In this document: positions 31,826 through 42,259 of the stretch, one piece after another
Layout of the letters: each line of letters begins with the position of its first letter
How positions within the stretch are numbered: position 1 is the first letter of the stretch
Source of the DNA: Hyaloscypha bicolor E
Taxonomy: Eukaryota; Ascomycota; Leotiomycetes; Helotiales; Hyaloscyphaceae
NCBI RefSeq assembly: GCF_002865645.1
Contig: NW_020194637.1
Coordinates: 124,001 to 188,000 of the forward strand
Direction of reading: 5' to 3'
Length of the DNA stretch: 64,000 bases
The notes under the pieces: model-generated
Database searches by the model: none
What the model was told of the DNA's origin: nothing
The model's input: only the letters and a program-made list of their open reading frames with translations
Program-made: the position numbers and the translations under genes

Positions 31826-34553
31826 ATGTCTCAGCAATCCTCGATAAAAATTAACTTAACTCAAAATCGAGATGATTTTGAACTTGAACCGCTTGAGGAG
31901 CAACCTCCTCTCTATCGATTTAAATATCTTCAAAAGATATTAGATCCTCCCCAAGAAGATCCCGAAGATATTCGAACATATACTATTAAGTGCTTAGTTC
32001 GAGGGTATAGGTAAGTAATTATTATAATTTAAATTTAAATTTTAATTAATTTTATATTAGGAAAATCTGGCTTAAACAACGAATCTACGGCTCTACAAGT
32101 AATTATTATACCCATTTTCGACATTCTCATAAGTCTATAAGCCTTTTAAGCTTAAAGGCCGGTGAGATTAATAGTAAGTTAATTAATATTAATTTTTAAT
32201 TAATTTAACTAATATATATATTAGGTGAAAGCGAGGTATCAAGCCAGCCTAGTCAATCTAGTCAGCCTACTATAGGCCAGCTATTTAATAAAAATACCGG
32301 CCAACGCGAAGAAAGCTTTACTATTAATCACTTTAAAAGATTATTATTAAATTTTATTATTTCTAATAATATATCTTTTAGAGCTATTACTACTTCTAGT
32401 TTTAAAAAGCTTTTAACTTATTTAAATTAGTAAGTATTCTAATTAACCTTATTTATTTATTTAATACTAATATATTACTAGTCAAATACCGCCTTTATAT
32501 GCTAAGGTTCTTACGGATGAATTAGAATTAAGATATATCGAAAAAGCTCATTAATTAAAGAAGAATTACTTGAGAATATAAAAACTCAAGGAACCTTTTC
32601 TATTACTTTAGACGCTTGGACAAGTATAAATCAAAAGGCCTTTCTTGGAATTACTCTATAAGTTAATATCCTTTTAATTATTAAAGAAAAATATTAATAA
32701 TTATTTAGACATTTTATAAATAATGATTTTAAATTAAAATCTTATTTACTAGCTATACGAGATTTAAGCGATATTCACTCAGGTGTTTATATGCTTTCTG
32801 TTCTCTTAGATACTTTAAGAGAATATAATATTGAATATAATATAACTAGGTAAGTAATTTTAATTTTAATTTTAATTATTATTAACTAACTTTAAATTAG
32901 TATTACTCGAGATAATGCTAGCTCAAACGATACCTTATTAAAGGCTTTTATAAAGCATTATAATAAGGAAGGCATTAAATTTCAAGAAGATATTCCTTAT
33001 ATAGCTCATATTTTAAATTTAGTAGTTCAAGATATTTTAAAAGCTCTTATTAAGAACGATTACGATACCTCTTATTCTACAGATTTATATAAGTAAGAAA
33101 TAGAAGAACTCGAAGATAGAGAAGAAGAAGAAGAGGGAGAATAAGTAACAAGTAAGTTTCCTATATAATTTATAAGAGTTTTATTAATAAATTATAGATT
33201 TATCGATTTGGAGAAAGGTTCGAAAGACTATTATAGGTCTTAAATATAACCAAGAAAACCGACGGCTATTAGAAGCTCAAATTAAAGCTTTTAATATAGA
33301 AAATGCTCGATTCCCTCAACTTGGTAAGTAGTTAATTTTTTAATTTTTTAATTATTTAATTATTAATTAATACTAATTATTTATAGATCAAAAAACACGG
33401 TGGTCTTCGACTTATTATATGTTAAAGAACTTTTTACATATATATAAAGCTATTAAAGTAGTTATTAATAGCTCTAATTCGAAGGCTTTTAAAAATAAAA
33501 GTCTAGTTTTAACTAATATTGAAATTACTTATTTAAATAATATTTTAAATATAATTTCAATATTTGTTAAAGCTACGACTAAGTTACAAGCCGAAAATTA
33601 TCCGACTATATATTATATTATACCTGAGGTATATAAAATATATAATAAACTTGAAAATTTTAAAAAGGAATTTAAAGTAAGTCTTTTCTTAAATTCTTCT
33701 TATATTATTAATAATATTATACTAATCTTTAATAGAATAAAGCATTTACAGATGCAATAGATAAGGGTATAGCTAAACTTCGAAAATATTATCCTAAAAC
33801 AGGTGTTTTAGATAATAAAAGTAAAGCTTTATATTTAGCTCTTATTCTTGATCCTCGAATTAAACAAGAAGGATTAACTAGTATTGGCTTATCTAATGGT
33901 ATGTCTTCGGATATATATAATAGATTAAAGACCGATTATAATGTGTAAGTAATTCCTTTAATTATTTTTTTAATAAATTAATAACTAATTTTATATTTAG
34001 ATATAAATACGATTATAATTTATCTTACGCTAGATCCGATTCCTCGGATATTAATATGGCCGATTCCGACGGAGACGACTTAGATATATATGTTACTAAT
34101 AAGTCTTCTAATATAGAAGACGAATTAATAACTTATTTAGAAGAAAAGAGAGAGGATAGAAAAGTAAGTAAAACTCACTTAAATTTTATTAAATAATTAC
34201 CCGATATTTCCTTAATATTTTTTAATATATTAGTACTAATATATATATAGATTAAGCCATTAGATTATTGGAAGTCTAATGCGGCTAGATTTCCTGTTTT
34301 AGCTTTAATAGCTAGGAAATATTTAGGAATTCCGGCTTCCTCAGCCGCTAGCGAGAGGTTCTTTTCTCAAGGCGCTCTTATTATGTCTAAATTACGAAAT
34401 AGACTTAATAAGAGTACCTTTGAAAAGATATCTTGTTTAAAGAGCTGGGGTATATTTAAAGATGAATTAGAAGAAGCTAAAAAAGAAGAGAAAAAGGGGG
34501 CAAATCAGGTTTTGGAAGAGGATAATCAGTTTATTATTATAGAAAAGGAGTAA
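31826..34553 (+). pseudogene. hAT-family transposase, multi-exon, RIP-damaged
   Basis: Starts at ATG 31826 (MSQQSSIKINLTQ). Several short introns with GTAAGT donors and ATTAG acceptors are visible, for example 32011-32060 and 32174-32224. Landmarks in order: GTFSITLDAWTSINQKAFLG near 32590, HSGVYMLSVLLDTL near 32780, ITRDNASSNDTL near 32900, IPYIAHILNLVVQDIL near 32992 (the RNase H-like core), LILDPRIKQEGL near 33845, and the C-terminal dimerisation signature IPASSAASERFFSQGALIM near 34330. Stops such as TLQVNI read as TL-stop-VNI and KYQQLF as KY-stop-stop-LF (about 32660-32700) are C-to-T changes typical of RIP. This copy is probably inactive but its ends look intact. Confidence 0.82.
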
Positions 34554-34715
34554 TTAGTTAGTTCTTAGCTTAATTTAGATTTTTTTATTATAATATTATT
34601 AGTTAGTTATAAGGTTATTTAATAATTAATAAGTAAAAGTAAAGAGAAAAGTAAAAAGAGTCAAGAAACTCCGATGTCACGTGATTAATCAAGCATTAAT
34701 CAGATTAATCAAGAT

Positions 34716-34815
34716 TAATTAATCTAATCTAATCAAAAAAAATCTGAATTACGTTAATCATAATCTAATCACATTAATCAATTAATTAATCGATTAATTT
34801 GATTAACGTGATTAA
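34716..34815. repeat. Right subterminal repeat array of the hAT element
   Basis: Direct repeat of 31311-31410 with the same GATTA/TAATC motif order, lying 15 bp inside the right terminus. Confidence 0.7.
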
Positions 34816-34830
34816 TCCTTTGACACACTG

Positions 34831-37139
34831 CTGCTACTCCAAGCTCGTCCCAAAGCTGGCGCCTACAGAAGCTCAATAAAGGCCTGTAAAAGTGGCCAAA
34901 TGAACGCTTTGAATAAGCCTGAGTAACCCCAACCTCGAGATCTCATTAACATCCCCGAATTAGGGAATATCAGGGTTTGAGTTGTTGATTGGTTAGAGCT
35001 CCGTGCTTGCATCTGTGCCTAAGTGGTATGATAAATATCATTATGTAGGATTATTGGGGGTAGTCATTGCGAACGGGTTGGTGGTCTAACCATATTCAGT
35101 TCAGTGGGCGACTGACCCAGACTAGGTGCTAGAGGACACCACAGTGCGGTGTATACAATCCAACCAGAGTATTCATGTCCACCACTCAGTCTGGATGTGT
35201 CTATACGTCCTGAATCCATCTCTGCACACTTAGGAAGCTAGTAAAGGCCTCTTGCCTCGGGCAGTAATTTCAAGTATCTCAACAGGCAGCTTCCAGCATT
35301 CTATACTGAATATCCTTCCAAATCAAAATCTTTGCCGTATAGTGGCGGGCTGTTGAAGATCACCTTGAGTTTGTGGACGCGGCAAGCTGATCTGCTGCAG
35401 GTAAACACGTCTTGGCAATTCAATCCTTTGGGATATTATTAACGATAATCCATGATCTTAGCTTGTGCCATACCTGTACCTTCTTTTTCGAGGCAAATAC
35501 CATCTTTGCAACAACGATAGAGACATTGGCCTGGATACAGAATATTCCCTCTCGTTTTGCATACTAAGTGCAACGTTTGCATAATTAATCAATAATGTCA
35601 GTCGAGCTCCAAATATGGCTCGGGCTTCTTCTCTCGAAGATGAAATGGACTTTGTTTTGTCAAAACTTCTTGCATCTCCTCAGTCTGAGATGAGGTAGAT
35701 CGGAGCCTTGTTGGAAACCCTTGCCACCATGTCCTTAGAGGCCGCGAGTTCGAGACGGTCAAGATCCGAGTGGGACCAGTGTGAGGTACGAGAGTATTTG
35801 TGCTCGGAATGTTTGAGATTGCTTGATGGTCGTTAAAGGCTCTGAATTGATACATGTCACTATTGCTAAGGTCTTGGCAATGTTTGTACGGCAATAATAG
35901 ATATGTTATCCGCCAGACTAAATCTATAGCCGGTCCGACCCAAACACGACAAAATAAAAGAAAGTCCACCAAAATACTAATTAATATAAATCGTATTAAT
36001 CGGAACTATCGTATATCTTGTAGTAATTAATTCCCTAGTCTCCGATTTTAAATACCTTTAATATTACAGGAGTTACAAAGCACGTGATCATTTTTATACG
36101 AGCTCGCATAGGAATTTTTGCGTTTTGTAAGAGTAAAAAATTACATCTCGTATAGTATACGAGGTTGCACGTGATTAAAATCATGAACTTTTTATACTTT
36201 ATATTCTCTTTAGTAGTAACTCTTGATATTTAAGCTCTTACTAGATATACTAAGCTTATAGAAGCTCAAGGGGCCTTATAAGACCTTATAAGTCTAAGTT
36301 TAATCTACTATTTACTTGGGTACACGTGACTTTTCTGAAATATTTTTGCGTTTTGTATGGTCAGAAATCAAAAAAGTAAAAAGGGTCCGTGCACTTTAAA
36401 CCTCGATTATTAATGAACCACAAATAGTATTAAAAATCTAATTAATAGGTGTTCTTCGCCTGGTTCTACTATATAATTGCATCGCTTAGTATTAATTAAT
36501 TAGGGTTATGGTTAAAAAGTTATTATGGGCGTAAAAGAGTGACCGTTTTGTCGTGGTTGGGTCGGACCGACTGTAGGTAGCATAGACCAAGAGGCAGTTC
36601 TTCCGGCGGAAGTAATGGCCGAGAAAGCTCCGCTATCACCTCTCTCAATATACCCAGGAGCAATCAAGTTCCTCTTCGAATGCAAACCCTTGTGCATTAC
36701 GTTGAATGGTCTCCGGCACTGTTAAACCTCTTTCTTTCCGTAGAAGCAAGTTCTGCAACGATGACCCAAGATGTATCTCAATTAATGAGAGGCGCTCTGC
36801 GATTCAATGATTCCCATCCAAAACCTCAATGCCGAGAGGCTCTCATCGGCATCTTCTGCCTTGGTAGTCGATTCACTAATGAGTAGTTATCATAAATTGG
36901 TCTTTCGTGTTGTGGATAGTAGAGGATAAGGTTGATTTATAAGTAAGGATACTGACTATGAGTACCAAAGTGCTTTTGTGCATACCTAGCTTTTCCAACC
37001 GTTCCTGGATATGGGAGCCTTTATTGCCCACCGAAAATAATCCAGGAAGCCAAGGTCGTTATCTGAACTCAGAGCTTCGACGAGGATATCGAGGTCCCAG
37101 AAGATCGAGACACAACCTGAGAGGATAATGACGATTTGA
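34831..37139. other. Unassigned 2.3 kb, no clear gene
   Basis: Normal to AT-rich DNA. It does not continue the NLR gene that ends on the other side of the hAT element. The longest minus-strand frame (35598-35972, 124 codons) starts with two hydrophobic segments and ends hydrophilic; it could be the C-terminal part of a membrane protein but I cannot name it. Around 36081-36357 there are three CACGTGA motifs, a 17-bp palindrome (36147-36163) and two copies of TTTTTGCGTTTTGTA, suggesting a small decayed element. Confidence 0.4.
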
Positions 37140-37147
37140 TCCACCAG

Positions 37148-37759
37148 CAGTGTGTCAAAGAACTACTCATGCTACTCATACTACTCATGAATATTCATGA
37201 GTAGCGTAATGCCCTAAAAAATTGAGTAGAGTAGAGTATATACTCATGAGTAATATGAGTAGTGTAAGTAGTTATTACGTGACTATAATAATTTAAAGTT
37301 TACTTAATAATAATTAAATAGTAAAGGTACTTATTAAGTAGCTTATCACGTGTGCCTATTACGTGGATACTACTGTGGTGGGGATTTTACCCCTATTGGT
37401 CACGTGGCGCGGTCATGTGACCTCCGGACATCCGCAGTCCGCAACCCGCTTATATATTACCCCTCTTTCCTTCTCTGTTTTAGAAACAAACCAACCTTCA
37501 CTCTCTAATTTCACGCCTCACTCGTACGCTGTGATCCCACGCTGTGGAAGCCCTTCAACTCTCTATATATTACTACTTGTTTTATATCCCCATTACACTA
37601 CTCATACTACTCATACTACTCATACTACTCATGAGTAGCTTGAGTAGAGTATGAGTAGAGTGTAAGTAGCGCTCAAATTGGTTGAGTAGAGTATGAGTAG
37701 GACTCACTACTCTACTCTACTCTACTCATTTGACAGTTGACAGATTGTTTGACACACTG
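37148..37759. mobile_element. hAT-type MITE, 612 bp
   Basis: Bounded by CAGTGTGTCAAAG and CTTTGACACACTG-type ends (actual right end GTTTGACACACTG). A perfect 8-bp target duplication TCCACCAG occurs at 37140-37147 and 37760-37767. The first 12 bp are identical to the 3.55-kb hAT at 31276, so its transposase could have moved this element. The subterminal arrays differ: here they consist of CTACTCAT/ATGAGTAG units on both sides. The ~300-bp centre is GC-richer and has no convincing gene. Confidence 0.88.
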
Positions 37760-37767
37760 TCCACCAG

Positions 37768-38528
37768 GATTTAGCGAGGCCTGCTTTGAATTGACCTTCG
37801 CGCGTCCAAGCAACGTCAACTGAAGCTGGGAAAACCCCATCAGATGGTACCAATGTGTAGCTTGATGTTGCATAGCAACTGCAGGCTGGTCACGTGTGCT
37901 TGGCTCACGTGAATACACACACTATATTTAGCTCTAGCCGTCCGTGCCACACCTCTCTCCTCTTTACAATCTGATTATATTACAATACAACCGCATTTAC
38001 TGCAACACTTGATCTCTCTCGTCTCTTTCGGCGGATTCTTGGCTTTGGCTATTAGTCTCAGAGTGACTGATATCTTGTGAGCTACTTGAAGCAGCCCAAT
38101 CACGGACATGGCAACGCCCAGAGGATCCATGATCAAGAAATGGATAGCCAAGATAAAATTTCCAAGAGGCTACGTAATCTAGAAGGGGAGGTTGAATGCG
38201 TTCCACGGCTAGATAGAACGTGGCCACAGTTTGTAGAAAGTGCAAGAGCTGCAGAAAAGGTTTCAGACTTGTTCCACTCTATCCCTTGAGTTACATGAAC
38301 ACGTTATGTAATAATGAATGCAGTCAATGATCGAATTTGCATTCGGGCCGGCATAGCTAGTTCAATTGAGATGGCCATTATGCTTGACGAGGATTCGCTG
38401 CGAGTATAAACTTTAGTTAGTGCTATAAGTTAAGGCGCAGTAAAGATAAGGCCGAGACCGTAGTGAGGCCGACCCAGACGCTATATAAGGAAGAAACGCA
38501 ATAAGTGAAAAGGTTATGAGTAATATAA
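37768..38528. other. Unassigned, no gene seen
   Basis: Normal composition with small overlapping frames on both strands at about 38.0-38.3 kb, none with a recognised motif. A TATATAAGG box at about 38481, followed by the microsatellite, could mark an old LTR or promoter, but I cannot support it further. Confidence 0.4.
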
Positions 38529-38550
38529 AAGAGAGAGAGAGAGAGAGAGG
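38529..38550. repeat. (GA)n microsatellite
   Basis: About ten GA dinucleotides in a row at the border between normal and AT-rich DNA. Confidence 0.9.
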
Positions 38551-39259
38551 GTTTCTTATAAATAATATTAAAAAGCAGTACAATTTCTAAAATATTAAAT
38601 AATTTAATTAATTGCAGTTATTAACTAGTAATTAAATTAAATTAATAATTACTTATTTAATTATATAATATTATATAAGATTATAAAAATAATACAAGTA
38701 TTATAATATTAAAATAAAGTTTACTCTAATTTAATTTATATATTACCTTATTATAATAAGCTTAGTAATAGCTATATTTATTTATTTAATAAACACAAAA
38801 ATATTAGAACTCTCTTAATTTATTAGTTATAAAAATAAATAGTTTCATTAATTAATACTTTGAAATTAGAGAAATATTTTAAATTAAAAACTTATTAATA
38901 AATATAATAGATTTTAGAGGCTTTATATATAAATAAATAATTCTTTATAATTTAAAAATATATATTATATTAATTGAAATAAAAAATAAACCCCTTTATT
39001 TTATATAATTATAATTATAAGTATTATAAGATACATATATCAAAGTTATAAAACTTTATATTATAATATTTATAAGTAATTAGCTTCTAGTATATTTTTA
39101 AAAATATGAGTTATATAATAAATACTAAAACTTCTAGTATATTATAATACTTTAGTAAGTAAATCTATAAGCTCAAATATAAGCCAATTAATTTTATAAA
39201 TACTCGAGTAATTAGCTATAATAACTTAAAATAAGTTTAGAATAAAATTATTAGCTAGC
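38551..39259. repeat. AT-rich RIP-like block
   Basis: Dense TTAATA/TATAAT sequence without open frames. Probably a RIPped transposon relic; the family cannot be read. Confidence 0.6.
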
Positions 39260-39497
39260 TGTAATGGGCACACGTGACGGCGCATGGACAGGTGTCAGAT
39301 ATCGTGGATCTGGTTTCCTATTTTGGGTAAAGCTTGCATCGGAATCGCACGGATCGCGTGGGATCGCATTTCCTAATTAAGTAAAGGGCTTCGTACGCTT
39401 GGCTAAGCACTAGGGAATATATAGGGAGACGCTCCTAGCTTTGGAAAGGGGCATCGATTAGTCTTTTATTGGATTCAACTCTTGGAAATCAGTTACA
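39260..39497 (+). mobile_element. Probable solo LTR, family C
   Basis: 238 bp starting TGTAATGGGC and ending TCAGTTACA. The five terminal bases TGTAA and TTACA are perfect inverted ends. Flanking 5-mers CTAGC (39255-39259) and CTTGC (39498-39502) match at four of five positions, consistent with an aged target duplication. An internal TATATAGGGAGACGC resembles an LTR promoter. Confidence 0.5.
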
Positions 39498-39948
39498 CTT
39501 GCAAGCGTCACTCTAAAGCTTATTTACCTTGACTACTTGTGCATTACCCTGCTATTGCGTGCCTCACACTAGCCCTAAAGCTTATATAAGGCCGCTAGTA
39601 ATAATCTTAGTAAAGTAGTCTTAAATCAATTAATTTATATTATAATAAACTTTCTCTTATTTTATTATTTTTAAATCTGACCGAGTATAATAACTAGCTC
39701 TAATTCCGAGTTTTATACTAAATCTCATATAAAATAAAGTAATTAATATATTAAAAAGAAAGAAAGAATTTTAATTAAAAGTTCTTTAAAGTAAAACTTT
39801 ATTTCCTTTTTTAATATAGCCTTTAAAAACTATTAATTTAATAATAATACCCTATATTTTACTAAAAAGACAATTTGCAAGCTTGAGTATATATATAGCA
39901 CGTGTTTTAGCTTTCTGCTTTACTCTCTTTATAACTTTATATACTTTT
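39498..39948. repeat. AT-rich unassigned block
   Basis: RIP-like composition between two solo LTRs, no open frame. Confidence 0.5.
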
Positions 39949-40182
39949 TGTAACGGCTGGTGTCACATGGTTGGTTTCAGCCAAAGGGGTTGGTTCCAGC
40001 TAAGGTTCCAAGCTATGGTTCAAACCAAGCTCGCTTCCAAAGCTCGGCGTTTCAGTGGTCTTGGCTATACCTACTTATCCACTGCCACACCTCACTCCTT
40101 CTCTCCTTAGCTTTAGATTCTGTAGGACATTAGAATTATAGATCTTTGAGTATCGTTCCATTGCTTTGTTCCTGCCGTCACA
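39949..40182 (+). mobile_element. Solo LTR of the gag-only family (family A)
   Basis: 234 bp, TGTAACGGCTGG to CTGCCGTCACA, aligning over its length with the LTRs at 7634 and 9227. A perfect 5-bp duplication CTTTT lies at 39944-39948 and 40183-40187. It keeps TG...CA and many CpA sites that the other two copies have lost, so it is the best guide to the unmutated LTR. Confidence 0.9.
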
Positions 40183-40655
40183 CTTTTATTCTCCTGATAT
40201 ATTCGATATTTCTTGAGAATATTTGTATAACTAGTCTCAAAAAGTATTTAATCTTTTGCTTACTTGCTTGTATAGCCAAATATGGTCCGTATATTATTAG
40301 TTATTATGGGCTTTCTCACTCATATTACTATAACAAAAGCCTGCGGGGGTTATTATCAGTGCAAGAACTCGAACGGATCTCACTGCTGTGTATACGATTG
40401 AAGATACTCTTCCCGTATAAGAATTATTACTAATTTTTACAGGTAATGCCGGCTAAACATTACACACCACTTAGCTGCCCCTCTGACTGCACTGGCGGTA
40501 CTGCATGGCCGGCCGAGTGTATTGGTACACTTGATGGCAGCAAGCGCCATCAGTATATTATCCTTATGAAAAAATCCTTTTGAAGTAAAACTAATACACG
40601 TCTTATAGATGTTACGCAGTCTAATACGCCGAAATCTCTAAATGTGGAATATTAG
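40183..40655. other. Unassigned
   Basis: Short frames only; no motif seen. It lies between two LTR insertions. Confidence 0.45.
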
Positions 40656-40878
40656 TATTGTGGGGTTTTTTGTCTCTTGTCTCGTTACGTGTTATATTCT
40701 TTATGCACGCTGGCGCTAGTTTAGGGGGCTATATAACATGTCCATCCATGCGTACGATTAGACTTACTAATACACCACACTTAAGAGCTACCTATTTCGA
40801 CCTTTTATGTTACTTCTTTATTACTACTAAAAGTGTTAATTTTGATTACTTGGCATTTTACTCTACACGCATCCGAAC

Positions 40879-41582
40879 CAGTGCCCGGAAGGGGTGGGTC
40901 CCCTAGCGCGAACTGCCCTAACTACCTGGATTTTACCAGGGCAGTTCTCTTTTTTCCAGAGAACTAGTAAAGCCAGGTAGGGCAGTTCTTAATATTCAAA
41001 AATCCAGCGCGAACTGGAGAACTGGTACACCCCTGGATTTGAGGACATAATCAGGCTCAAGGGGTCTTAGTGCGCGTTTGATCGCCATAAGCTTGGACGA
41101 TTTCCCACATTTTGTACGGAGGTACAGCTTATAGAGATTTGGAGTATAAATCTTAGCAGTATATAATTATGCTTAATTTATTTGCTTAGTTTGCACGTGA
41201 TATATTTGGTATCCCTGACATGTTAGCTGAGGTAGAAAGGCTCTTCTCAAGCGCTAAGTTAATGATACTACCCCATCAGAGTTCTTTCAAGCCTGAATTA
41301 ATAAAGACAGGTGAGTATATTAGAAGCTGGGTAGCTAGTTGGCTATTCATTGGTGATTACTTTGATTATTTATCACCTGACGAACGAAATAGGGAGGCAG
41401 CGGAGCTTCAGGCTAGGGCCCCTTTTGGGGAGCACTATTTTTAGAAATATATCTTCAAAGTCGACCTGGTCGACCTGGTCCAGCGCGTATTTACCAGTTC
41501 TAAGACCTGCAATTCTGCGATTTCTATTGGGTAGGGCAGTTCTTTCTCAAAAATCGGCCCTACCCACCCATTACTGGCACTG
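40879..41582 (+). mobile_element. Non-autonomous hAT-type element, 704 bp
   Basis: Ends CAGTGCCCGGAAGGGGTGGG and, reverse-complemented, CAGTGCCAGTAATGGGTGGG. An 8-bp target duplication with one mismatch is present: ATCCGAAC (40871-40878) and ATCTGAAC (41583-41590). Contains the last part of a hAT transposase and, near the left end, a foldback (AACTGCCCTAACTACCTGG against CCAGGTAGGGCAGTT). Different TIR family from the hAT at 31276. Confidence 0.85.
41220..41444 (+). pseudogene. hAT transposase C-terminal (dimerisation) fragment
   Basis: 74 codons: AEVERLFSSAKLMILPHQSS, then LIKTGEYIRSWVASWLFIGD and acidic DYLSPDERN. It corresponds to the SxxxERxFSxxK...L...W dimerisation signature of hAT transposases from fungi. 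The catalytic domain is absent, so it cannot act alone. Confidence 0.8.
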
Positions 41583-41637
41583 ATCTGAACGCCTATATAT
41601 GGTCCGAAATCCATATAACAATCAAATCCCCATTACA

Positions 41638-42259
41638 TTGGCGACCCAGGGAAAATTAAGCACTGGAGCTCTATCGTCACATATCTCCCTCGCGGTGTGG
41701 GATCACAAAGCCTTAATTGCGTCATTCATACGACGACGACGACGTCCTTCTTTAGTTTAAGACTCTCCTCTTGTGACTAATTACGACTATTTTACAGCTC
41801 ATTTGGATTTCCAACGATTTACCAGCGACGCAATCTCCTCCTCTTCTCTCTACTCGTCTGCTCTCCTTGCCAAGCTTCAAGTTTTAAGCTTCAGTTACAT
41901 TATCGACGTACGATTTCAATAGCTTCCGACGCTCCTTTAGTTTATTCGATTCAAAGACCAGCGATTCCTGTGGTTACAGCAGCAGTTATAGAGGTGCTGG
42001 AACACTTCTCTCCTTCGATTCCAAGACTAGTAATGCCTGCATTATGGCGGTAATCGCAGAGGTACCGGCACATACGAAATTGCAAATGGAGTGTTTACTG
42101 ATGCTTTGAGAACGATGAAGTGGGCTGGTAAATGGTGTTTTGAAGCTTAGTGCATATACTGAGTACAAGACAAAGCATGCGATTTTTACGATTTATTTAT
42201 GGGTGGCTTTTTAGGCTCTTGTTCTCGGGGTATACTCAAGGGACGAGCACCTGTGGGTG
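41638..42259 (+). mobile_element. Leader remnant of a family B LTR retrotransposon
   Basis: Begins with the primer-binding-like TTGGCGACCCAGGG and runs through an untranslated-leader-like region rich in CTCTCCTCTTC. Two imperfect ~60-bp repeats (about 41950-42000 and 42010-42064) share GATTC-AAGACxAG and AGAGGT-C-GG. No gag or pol follows: the element is truncated before about 42250. Confidence 0.5.

Larger units (their letters stand above)
31276..34830 (+). mobile_element. hAT transposon, 3.55 kb, with degraded transposase
   Basis: Terminal inverted repeats CAGTGTGTCAAA at 31276 and its complement TTTGACACACTG ending at 34830. Just inside both ends lie long arrays of GATTA/TAATC motifs, and a ~95-bp segment at 31311-31410 recurs in direct orientation at 34716-34815. 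The interior encodes a hAT transposase. The expected 8-bp target duplication is absent: the left flank is AGTATTGG, the right CTGCTACT. The same 12-bp ends occur on the MITE at 37148, which has a perfect 8-bp duplication, so the ends are correctly placed. Confidence 0.85.
40656..41637 (+). mobile_element. LTR of family B, interrupted by a hAT-type element
   Basis: 40656-40870 matches the left two-thirds of the solo LTR at 22459 (start TATTGTGGGGTTTTTT). 41591-41637 matches its right end (ACGCCTATATATGGTCCGAA to CCCCATTACA). The middle is displaced by the hAT-type element at 40879-41582. Directly after the LTR end comes TTGGCGACCCAGGG, which looks like a primer-binding site, so this is the 5' LTR of a truncated element rather than a solo LTR. 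Confidence 0.75.

Noticed and set aside
35598..35972. 124-codon minus-strand frame as a membrane-protein gene
   Set aside because: Only weak hydrophobic segments, no family motif and no upstream exons found; left as a note in the unassigned block.
37363..37638. 91-codon frame inside the hAT-type MITE
   Set aside because: Ends in the CTACTCAT array (Thr-His repeats) and has no domain; chance frame.
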